DNA from: Pseudomonas abieticivorans
GTDB taxonomy: Bacteria; Pseudomonadota; Gammaproteobacteria; Pseudomonadales; Pseudomonadaceae
Assembly (NCBI RefSeq): GCF_023509015.1
Contig: NZ_CP094975.1
Coordinates: 5,635,501 to 5,699,500, forward strand
Direction: 5' to 3'
DNA length: 64,000 nt
The translations under genes were made by a program, and so were the position numbers. Positions 45,172-54,200 of the stretch are shown piece after piece (the first letter of the stretch is position 1; the number at the start of each line of letters is the position of its first letter). The notes under the pieces were generated by a model. It saw nothing but the letters and a program-made list of their open reading frames with translations, was not told the origin of the DNA and ran no database searches.

Positions 45172-46086
45172 TCATTGAAGCACGCCCTGCGCCGCCAAGC
45201 CCGACACATCCGGCAATTGCCCGACCAAGTGGTCGCGCAGTTGCTCGATGGCGGTGTGTTTGAAGCTGCCCTGCAGCCACACCAGGTAATAGGCATCGCC
45301 GGTGGCGATGGCCCGGGTGAAGGGCAGCGCCAATTGGCCGTCGGCGATCTCCTGGGCGACCAGATGCAGGTCGCCGATCGACACGCCGTGGCCACGCATG
45401 GCTGCGGTGATGCCTTGGTCCAGGGTGTCGAAGACCTTGCCGCCGTCCACCGGCACGTGCCCTTGCAAGCCTGCGGCCTGCAACCAGCGGCGCCAGTCGC
45501 GGCGGTCGGCGGAGGGGTGGATCAGCTCGGTGGCCTGCAGCCGTTGCGCGTCCCAGGGCTGGGCGCCCAAGGCGTTGGGCGCGCAAATGGGGATCAGCCA
45601 TTCATCGAACAGCTTGTGGCTGGCCACGCCGCTGCCAAAGTGGCCGTTGCCCAGCAGGATCGCGCAATCGTAAGGCTCTGCGTAGAAGTCGACGCTGTCG
45701 AAGTCCATCCACACGCTAGCCAGTTGCACCGCCAGGGTCGGGTGGGCGGCCTTGAGCGTGTGCAGCAGCCAGCGCATGGTCAGCGTCGATGGGGCCTTGA
45801 GGCGCACGTGCGCGCCTTGGCCACGGAAGGGTTGGCAGGCATCTTCGATCAGTTTGAAGCCCACCTTCAACTGTTCGGCCAGCCGCCGACCCGCGTCGCT
45901 CAACGCCAGGCGCGGGCCATTGCGCTCGAACAGGCGGCAACCCAAGGCCGCTTCCAGGGTGCGGATGTGCCGGCTGATGGCGCTCTGGGTCAACGACAAT
46001 TGGTGCGCCGCCTTGGTGAACGAACACGTGCGGGCCGCCACCTCGAAGGCGCGCAGGGCGTACAGGGGGGGCAAACGCTCAGTCAT
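45172..46086 (-). CDS. LysR family transcriptional regulator, GcvA-like
   Basis: A 304-residue LysR regulator. The winged HTH at 1-60 has LRAFEVAARTCSFTKAAHQL and SQSAISRHIRTLE-type recognition; the effector domain follows with PSADRRDWRRWLQAAGLQ. The ATG at 46086 is fixed by the family start (MTERLPPLYALRAFE). It is divergent from a LysE-type exporter gene, 108 bp apart, and is the likely regulator of that exporter. Confidence 0.92.
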   Translation of the reverse strand: MTERLPPLYALRAFEVAARTCSFTKAAHQLSLTQSAISRHIRTLEAALGCRLFERNGPRLALSDAGRRLAEQLKVGFKLIEDACQPFRGQGAHVRLKAPSTLTMRWLLHTLKAAHPTLAVQLASVWMDFDSVDFYAEPYDCAILLGNGHFGSGVASHKLFDEWLIPICAPNALGAQPWDAQRLQATELIHPSADRRDWRRWLQAAGLQGHVPVDGGKVFDTLDQGITAAMRGHGVSIGDLHLVAQEIADGQLALPFTRAIATGDAYYLVWLQGSFKHTAIEQLRDHLVGQLPDVSGLAAQGVLQ

Positions 46087-46194
46087 GGTCACGGCCTTAC
46101 TATGAGTATTAATCACAGTAGGCCATGGTTTTTTGCGTTTTTCAACGCGCCTTCCGTTGTCCACAATTGCCACACATTTCTTGGGTATGGACGG

Positions 46195-46818
46195 ATGCCG
46201 ATGGCGCTCTCCTGGTTGCTGGCCTATGCGCTCAGCGTGTTCCTGCTGATCATTACCCCAGGCCCGGTGGTGGCCTTGGTCATCAACACCAGCCTGGTGG
46301 CTGGGCCCAGGCGTGCATTGTGGACCGCGTTGGGCAGCCATTTCGCCTCGCTGGTGCTGATCCTGCTGGCGGCGTTGATACTGACAGGCTCACTGCTGAT
46401 CAGCCCGGCGCTGCTCGACGGCGTCAGCCTGGCGGGGTGCGGCTACATCGCCTGGCTGGCGGCGCAGGGGTTGCGGGCGCCGGCGCAGCCTGGCGGGCCC
46501 GCGGCCGGCCGGCGTTCGGGCGGGGTGCTGGCAGGTTTTTTGGTGGGGGTGTCGAACCCCAAGGATATTTTGTTTTTCGTGGCGTTCTTCCCGCAGTTCA
46601 TCCACGTCACGCCGTCGTTCAATACCAGCCTTGCGGTGCTGGCGGGGGTGTGGGTGGTGATCGATGTGGCGATCTTGCTCGGTTATATCCTGCTGATGCG
46701 ACAGCCCGCGGCATTGAAATACCAAGGGCTGATCGCGCGGCTGTCGGCGCTGGTGCTGTTACTGATTGCGCTGGTGGGGATGGGGTATGCGGGGTGGGGG
46801 TTGTGGGGGCGGGTATAA
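46195..46818 (+). CDS. LysE/RhtB family amino-acid exporter
   Basis: A 207-residue inner-membrane exporter with six predicted helices. The family signature is near the N-terminus (LLIITPGPVVALVINTSLVAGPRRAL), with GVSNPKDILFFVAFFPQFI in the middle. Exporters of this family expel amino acids such as lysine, homoserine, threonine or leucine; the substrate here is unknown. The ATG at 46195 (MPMALSW) is used; an ATG two codons on is possible. It is divergent from the LysR gene. Confidence 0.9.
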   Translation: MPMALSWLLAYALSVFLLIITPGPVVALVINTSLVAGPRRALWTALGSHFASLVLILLAALILTGSLLISPALLDGVSLAGCGYIAWLAAQGLRAPAQPGGPAAGRRSGGVLAGFLVGVSNPKDILFFVAFFPQFIHVTPSFNTSLAVLAGVWVVIDVAILLGYILLMRQPAALKYQGLIARLSALVLLLIALVGMGYAGWGLWGRV

Positions 46819-46850
46819 TCGTCAAATACGGTCGCTGGACTACGCCGGTT

Positions 46851-47021
46851 GTGGGAGCGAGCGTGCTCGCGAAGCGTTGCACGAGCGGCGCTTGGAGGCG
46901 AGCCTTTGACGATTGTCGACTGGGATCTCGTCAAGGCTGCCAGGTGCTAGCCGATGTTGTTTCAGTGCCTGTGAGATCGCGCGCCGCCCGCGCGGCGCTT
47001 CGCGAGCAAGCTCGCTCCCAC
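46851..47021. repeat. REP doublet in a 384-bp gene-free stretch
   Basis: GTGGGAGCGAGCGTGCTCGC (from 46851) and the inverted GCGAGCAAGCTCGCTCCCAC (to 47021) enclose about 125 bp. The remainder of the 46819-47202 gap shows no ORF with family similarity. A fragment of the other REP type (GTAGCGGATTTATCTGCG, about 47147-47164) lies further right. Confidence 0.8.
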
Positions 47022-47202
47022 ATTGATTGCAACGTGCCATTGACTGTAGGGTCGGCGTTGCCTGCCTTGTGTGACTGGCGTCAGAGCCACTCGCGCTTTT
47101 TTGCTATCACGCAGGCCTCGGCACGCTGCATAGAGATCTGTAGCTGTAGCGGATTTATCTGCGAACGATTCACCGCCATCATTCAATGAACAAGGAGTTC
47201 AT

Positions 47203-47595
47203 ATGCTTTACCGCCTCGCCGCCGACGCACTGGTCCTGTTCCACCTGGCGTTCATCCTGTTCGTGCTGTTTGGTGCGCTGCTGGTGCTGCGCTGGCGTGG
47301 CTTGGTCTGGCTGCACCTGCCGGCCGTGGCATGGGGCCTGGCGGTGGAGTTCTTGCAGCTGCAATGCCCGTTGACCCGCTGGGAAAATTGCTTGCGCCAG
47401 GCGGCCGGGCAAGGCGGCTATGACGGCGGCTTCATCGAGTATTACCTGATCCCGATCATTTACCCGGCCGGGCTGACCGCGCAGTTGCAGTGGGTGTTGG
47501 GCGCGGTGGTACTAGTGGTCAACGGCCTGGCCTATTGGCGGGTCCTGGTCAGTCGGCGCGCAGGTAAGGCAGCAGCCGGTCCGTCTCGGCCTTGA
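47203..47595 (+). CDS. DUF2784 membrane protein
   Basis: A 130-residue protein with about four hydrophobic helices (LVLFHLAFILFVLFGALLVL; LVWLHLPAVAWGLAVEFLQ; a C-terminal pair). The conserved CPLTRWENCLRQAAGQGGY motif, with two cysteines, and the ending FIEYYLIPIIYP are characteristic of DUF2784. AAGGAG lies 6 nt before the ATG. Function unknown. Its 3' end overlaps the convergent Crp/Fnr gene by 47 bp. Confidence 0.88.
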   Translation: MLYRLAADALVLFHLAFILFVLFGALLVLRWRGLVWLHLPAVAWGLAVEFLQLQCPLTRWENCLRQAAGQGGYDGGFIEYYLIPIIYPAGLTAQLQWVLGAVVLVVNGLAYWRVLVSRRAGKAAAGPSRP

Positions 47596-48268
47596 CCACC
47601 GCGTAGCACTCGCAACTCAGGCGCTCCAGCAGTGGCCGGTCGAGCACCTTGATGTGGCCGCGGCTGTACTCGATTACCCCTTGGCGTTGCAGCTTGCCGG
47701 CGGCTTCGGTGACGCCCTCGCGGCGCACGCCGAGCATGTTGGCGATCAGCTCCTGGGTCATGTTCAGCTGATTGCCGTGCAGCCGGTCCAAACTCAACAA
47801 CAGCCACCGGCACAGCTGCTGGTCGATTGAATGGTGACGGTTGCACACGGCGGTCTGCGACATCTGGGTGATCAGCGCCTGGGTGTAACGCAGCATCAGC
47901 TGCAACAGTTCGCCATGGCGGTTGAACTCCTTTTTCAACTGCACGCCGGGCATCCTGAAGGCGCTGCCGGCGCTTTGCACGATGGCGCGGCTGGAGGTGC
48001 TCTCGCCGCCCATGAACAGCGCGATGCCGATCAGGCCCTCGTTGCCGACCACGGCGATTTCCGCCGAGGCGCCGTTTTCCATCACGTACAGCAAGGACAC
48101 AATCGCATCGGTGGGGAAGTACACATGGCGCAGGGTGTCGCCCGGTTCGTAGAGCACCGTGCCCAGCGCCAGGGCGATGGGCTCAAGGTGCGGCAGCAGG
48201 CGCTTGAGCGCGTCCGCAGGCAGTGCCGCGAGCAGGTGATTGCGTTGCGGCACGGGTAAATCGGACAT
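47549..48268 (-). CDS. Crp/Fnr family transcriptional regulator
   Basis: A 239-residue regulator with an N-terminal cyclic-nucleotide-binding-like barrel (LYEPGDTLRHVYFPTDAIVS, EIAVVGNEGLIGI) and a C-terminal winged HTH (NMTQELIANMLGVRREGVTE). No FNR-type N-terminal cysteine cluster is present, so it is not an iron-sulfur oxygen sensor. The ATG at 48268 (MSDLPV) is chosen. It lies directly downstream of the giant glucan synthase gene on the same strand. Confidence 0.9.
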   Translation of the reverse strand: MSDLPVPQRNHLLAALPADALKRLLPHLEPIALALGTVLYEPGDTLRHVYFPTDAIVSLLYVMENGASAEIAVVGNEGLIGIALFMGGESTSSRAIVQSAGSAFRMPGVQLKKEFNRHGELLQLMLRYTQALITQMSQTAVCNRHHSIDQQLCRWLLLSLDRLHGNQLNMTQELIANMLGVRREGVTEAAGKLQRQGVIEYSRGHIKVLDRPLLERLSCECYAVVKAETDRLLPYLRAD

Positions 48269-48280
48269 GGGTGGCACCGT

Positions 48281-51200
48281 TCAATGGGGGAGTGCAGCCA
48301 CCTCAGGGTACTCCTTAAGGCTCGGTTGCAGGCACAGCGCCTGTACCCAATGTTCCAGGCCGTCATCCACCAGCTCCAGCTCACCGCCCGGCAGTTGCCT
48401 GCCGTCCAGGGTGAGCAGGCTCGTCGCGGCCGCTTGCACCTGGATATGGTAGGTGGCGTTGCCCTGGCGGTAATGCAGGGTAAAGCCGGGCCAACCGGCC
48501 GGTAGCAATGGCTCCAGGCGCAACGTGGCGGCGTTGCGCGTAAGGCCCAGCAGGCTTTCGACGATCAGGCGGTACATCCAGCCGGCGGAGCCTGTGTACC
48601 AGGTCCAGCCACCGCGCCCGGCATGGGGGGCGGCGCCGTAGACGTCGGCCGCCATCACGTAAGGCTCCACCTTGTAGGTGGCCATGCGGTTGGCCGGCAG
48701 GTTGGCCGGGTTGATCAATTGCGTCAGCTCCCAGGCCCGGGCGCTGTCGCCCAAGCGCGCGAAGGCCATGCTCGCCCACACGGCGGCGTGGGTGTACTGG
48801 CCGCCGTTCTCGCGCACGCCGGGCACGTAGCCCTTGATGTAGCCGGGGTCCAAGGTGCCCTTGTCGAAGGGCGGGTCCAGCAGCAGGATCGCGTGCAGGT
48901 CGCGGCGTACCAGGTGCGTGTTCACCGACTGCATGGCGCAGCGTTGCCGGGCCGGTGCGGCGGCGCCGCTGAGCACCGCCCAGCTTTGCGAGATCGAATC
49001 GATCTGGCATTCGCCGTTGCCTGCCGAGCCCAGCAACTGGCCGTCGTCGAACCAGGCGCGGCGGTACCAGTTGCCGTCCCAGGCCTGTTGTTCCAAGGCG
49101 CTTTGCAGGCGCGTGGCCTGTTGCGCGCAGCGCAGGGCGACGGCGCTGTCACCGTGCACTTGGGCCAGGCGGGCGAACTGCTGCAGCACCTCGTAGCCAA
49201 AAAAGCCCAGCCACACGCTCTCGCCCAGGCCGTGTTGGCCCACCCGGTTCATGCCGTCGTTCCAGTCGCCGCAGCCCATCAGCGGCAGCCCGTGCACGCC
49301 GCGCGCAAGGCTGTGCTCCAAGGCGCGCACGCAATGCTGGTAAAGGGTTTCGGTCACCGGCGAGTGGCCCGGCAGGTCGTAGTAGGACTCTTCCCCCGCC
49401 GCCAGCGGCCGGCCTTCCAGGTAGCCCGCTGGCTCGTCGAGGACGCTCAGGTCGCCGGTCACTTGCACGTAGCGGCTGGTGGCCAGGGCCAGCCAGAGGA
49501 AGTCGTCGGAGCAGCCGGTGCGCACGCCACGGTCCAGCGGTGGTTGCCACCAGTGTTGCACGTCGCCTTCCAGGTATTGGTGGCCGGCGCACAGCACCAG
49601 GTGCCGGCGCACGGCGGCGGGGTCGGCGTGCAGCATGGCCATGCTGTCTTGCAACTGGTCGCGAAAGCCGATCGCGCCGCCCGACTGGTAATAGCCGCTG
49701 CGCCCCAAAAAGCGGCAGGCGATGACCTGGTACATCAACCAGCCGTTGACCATCACGTCCAGGCTGGGCTCTGGCGTTTGCACCTGGATCACCCCCAGCA
49801 GGCGCTGCCAGTAGGCGCGCACCGCGTCCAGCTCGACGCCGGCTGCGCGGGTGCCGCGAAACTGCTGCACCCAGCGCGTGGCCTCGTTGGCATCCTTGCC
49901 CGCACCCAAGCGGAACACCACCTCTTGGCGCTGGCCATCCTCCAGGGTTATCTGGTTTTGCAGCGCAGCGCAGGGGTCCAGGCCGCCGCCGCTGCGCCCC
50001 GACAAGCGTGTCTGGGTCATGGCCAAGGGTGCCTTGAGGCTGCCGTTGCGCCCCAGGAATTCGGTGCGGTCGCCACTGAAGCTGCGCTCCTGGGCATCGC
50101 CATCGAGAAACGCCACGCGCTCGCCGAACTCGATGGAGTAGGCGTTGCGGGCGAACAGCGCGCCGCTGAAGGGGTCGGCTTCGGTCACCACGTGCATCGC
50201 CGATTTGCCGCGCAGGTCCGCCAGCACCCATTCCACGTAGCTGGTGACCGAGAGCTTGCGCGGGCGGCCAGAGCGGTTGTGCAGTTTGAGCTGGGTGAAC
50301 TTGATCGGCGCGTCCAGCGCCACGAACACCCACAGCTCGCTGTCGATGCCGTGCTCGCTGTGTTCGAACACGCTGTAGCCGAAGCCGTGTCGGGTGCGGT
50401 AGCTGCCGCTGCCGGGGCAGGGCAGCGGGGTGGGCGACCAGAAGTGCCCGGTTTCTTCGTCGCGGATGTAGATCGCCTCGCCGCTGCTGTCGCTGACCGG
50501 GTCGTTGTGCCAGGGCGTGAGACGGTATTCGTGGGCGTTCTCGGCCCAGGTGTAGGCGCCCCCGGCCTCACTGATCACGCTGCCGAACTGGCGGTTGGCC
50601 AACACGTTGGCCCAGGGCGCCGGGGTGCTTTGGCCTGGGCGCAGGGTCATCACGTATTCGCGGCCGTCGGCGCTGAAGCCGCCGTACTGGTTTTCCAGTT
50701 GCAGCCCCGGCACCGTGGGCAGCAACACCGGTTCGCGGGGCGGTGCGGGCAATTCGCGGGAGGGCACCAAGGGCGTGAACGGCGGCACCGCTCGGCGCCG
50801 ATGCACTTGTTCGGCGAGGCTGCCATGGCCTTCGCTGAGCACCAGGCGCGCCACCGACAGCATCAAGGTGCGGTCATCTTGGGACAGCTGCTGGGCCGGG
50901 CGCACGAAAATGCCCCCAGGCCGATCGATCAAGGCTGCCTCGCTGCCGGAAGTCACCAAGCCCATGATCAGGTCTTGCAACTGTTGGCGGTAACCGGCCT
51001 GGTCTTCGTTCCAGATCACCAGGTCCACCACCAGGCCTTTCTGGCGCCAGTAGGCGTGGGCCTTGACCAGTTGCTGCACCAACTCGATGTTTTCCTGGGT
51101 GGTGATTTGCAGCAGCACGATTGGCAAATCGCCGGAGATCGCCTGGCCCCACAGGCTCGACTGGTTGCGTCGGTTGGCCTTGAGCACGCCGTTGTCGGCG

Positions 51201-54200
51201 CGCAGCGAAGCGTTGGCGTAGAGGATCGAGGAGGCCATCTGTTCGTACAAGCGTGCTTCGGCAAGCGAGGCGTTGAGTTGGCGCAGCAAGACTTGGCTGT
51301 GGGTCCAGGCCAGGTCAAACACGCGGTCGGCCAGATGGCGGTCGCGGTACTTCTGGATCAGTTGCACGCAGCCCTCGCGCTGGCTGGCAATGCCTGTGAC
51401 CAGGTCCAGGGTGGCGGTCTGGCCGGGTTCCAGACTGATGCGGCAACGGATCGCGACGATCGGGTCGAGTACCGCGCCGGCACTGCCGGACAAACGCTCA
51501 ACGGCCGCGTCCAGGGCAGCAGGGGCGGCCAGGGTGCGGCCGCGGCCGATGAAGCGGGCGCGGTCGGTTTCATAAGAGATGGCCTGGATGTCCACCCCGT
51601 GTGCGGCCAGCAGGTGACACATCCACGGCACCGCCTCGTTGCTTGCGCGTGGCCGGCGGGTGCAGATGATGGCTTGTAGCTCGGGCAGCAGTTCGGTCTG
51701 CACGAACAGTTTGCTGAACGCCGGGTGCATGGCGTCGCTGATGGCCGGGGCCAGCACCACTTCGGCGTAGCTGGTCAGCTCCAGGGTGCGCCGTGTGCGG
51801 CCACGGTTGGTCAAATGCAGGCGGCGCAGTTCGATATCGTCTTCAGGCGAGATGACGATTTCCATGTGGCTGTCGAAGTCCTGGGTGCGCACGCGAAACT
51901 CTGCCCGCGCGTCGCTGAAGATCGCTTCGTGGCTGTCCGGCTCATGCCGGGTGGGCTGGTGGGCCGCCGACCAAAAGGTGCCGGTGGCGACGTCGCGCAG
52001 GTAGCAGAAGCTGCCCCAGTTGTCGCAGGTGATGTCTTCCTGCCAACGGGTCACGGCGGTGTCATTGTGGCGGCTGTAGCCACCGCCGCCACTGCTGACC
52101 ATCACGTGGTAACGGCCGTTGGACAGCAGCTGGATGGCCGGGCGTTTGCGCCCGGGGTCGGCGAACACCCGCAGGTGGCTTTCCTGTTGGCGTGCGGCCT
52201 CGTCCACGGCCGGCGCTTGGGAGGCATGCAAAAAATGCGCGGCGGTTTTCGGCACGCGCTCCTGCAGCAGCAACGCGGTGGCCTGGAACTGCGGGTCGGA
52301 CTCAAAGCGCCGCTGCATGGGCTGGTCCAGCAGCAAGCTGGTCAATGCCAGCAGGCTCATGCCCTGGTGGTGGGCCATGAACGATTGCACCACGGCATAG
52401 CGCTGGCCGCGTGGCAGGCGCGCTTCGGTGAAGTCCACCGCCTCATACAGCCCGAAACGCCCGGCGCAGCCCTGGCTGGCCAAGCGTTGCAGGTTGCGGC
52501 AGGCGGCCTGCGGGTCGACCATCAATGCCAGGGCGCTGGCATAAGGCGCCACCACCAGGTCCTCGCCCAGCCCACGTTTCAGGCCCAGGCCCGGCACGCC
52601 GAAGGCGCGGTACTGGTAGTTGAAGTGGGCGTCCATGGTGTTGTAGCCGGACTCGGAAATGCCCCACGGGATGCCCAGTTGCTGGCCGTAGTCGATCTGC
52701 AACGCCACCGCGCCACGGCAGGTCTGGTCGAGCAGGGTGCCTTCGTAGTTGGGCATCACCAGCATCGGCATCAGGTATTCGAACATCGAGCCGGTCCAGG
52801 ACAGCAACACCGGCACCCCGCCGGTGTTGCTCAGCAGCCGACCCAGGGTGAACCAGGCCTGTTGCGGCACCTGGCCTTGGGCGATGGTGACGAAGTTGGT
52901 CAGGCGCACCTCGGAGGCGAGCAGGTCGTAGTAGCCGCTGTCCAGGCGATTGTCGCTGGCGTTGTAGCCGATGGCGAACAGGTCGCGCTGGCTGTCGTAG
53001 AGCAGGCTGAAATCCATGTCGGCCAGTTGGGCGCATTGTTCGGCCAGGTGGGCGGCGCACGCCAGGCGGGTGGCTGCCAGTTGGCGCACGCTGGTCACCC
53101 GGGCGTGGTGCTCGGGGGCCCAGCGGTCGGTGTCCAGCGCGGCCAGTTGGCGCCAGGTCGCCGCCTTAAGGTGGCCAGGGCCCAGGGCTGCGGGCAACGC
53201 GTAATCATCCAGCTCGGCGCGCAGGTCCGCACAATGGGCATTCAAGGCTTGGGACCAGAACGCCGCCTCCGTGTCGGCGGGCAGCGCCAGGGGTTCGAGG
53301 TGCGCCAACAGGGCAGCCAGCTCGCCGGGTTGGCTGGCGGTGTGCACGGCGTCACGCAAGGCTTGCGCGGCGTGGGTATCCAGGTGGGCGGCGTGCAGGG
53401 CTTGCAGCAGGGTGTCGAGGGTGTCGAGCAGGCCGCTGCGTTGGCGCGGGGCCGCCAGGGGGCTGTCGGCCAGGCCCAGCAGGCCGGGGCGCAGGGTCAG
53501 CAACAGCCCGGCCAGGTTGCCGCTGTCGACGGTGGACACGTACAGCGGCAACAAGGGTTGCAGGGTTTGGGTGTCGTACCAGTTGTAGAAGTGCCGGCGA
53601 TGGCGCGGCAGTTGCACAAGCGTCTCCAGGCTCAGGGCCAGGCGTTGCAGCAGGCGGCTGGCGCTCAGGTAGCCGAAGTCATGGGCGGCCAGGTGAGCCA
53701 ACAGGGCCATGCCGATGTTGGTGGGCGAGGTGCGGTGGGCCACGGTCAATTGCGGGATTTCTTGCACGTTGTCCGGCGGTAGCCAGTTATTCTGCGGGTT
53801 GACGTGGTGGTCGAAAAACGCCCAGGTCTTACGGCTCAGCACCCGCAGGAACTGGCGCTCTTGGGCCGATGGCGCAAAATGGTCGCGCAAGCGTTGCCGG
53901 CTCAGCCAGCCGGCGAGGGCGGGGCCGGCCAGCCAGGCCAGCAAAAAAGGCGCGGCGCAGGCCAGCGCCGGGGCGTCGGGCCACAACAGCGCGGCCAGTA
54001 CCACGGCCAGCAACGGCCCGGCTGCCATTTGCCGGAACAGGCCAGGTAACCGATTGGTGCTGGCGCGCTCCGCCTCGCGTGACGGTTGCCACTGCAGCAA
54101 CTGGTGCTTGCTGAACGCCATGCGCCACAGCGTCCGGGCAATGGCGTCCAGGCTGTAATAGGCCTCGTGGGGCAGCCAGGCCAGGCCCAGGGCCGTGCGG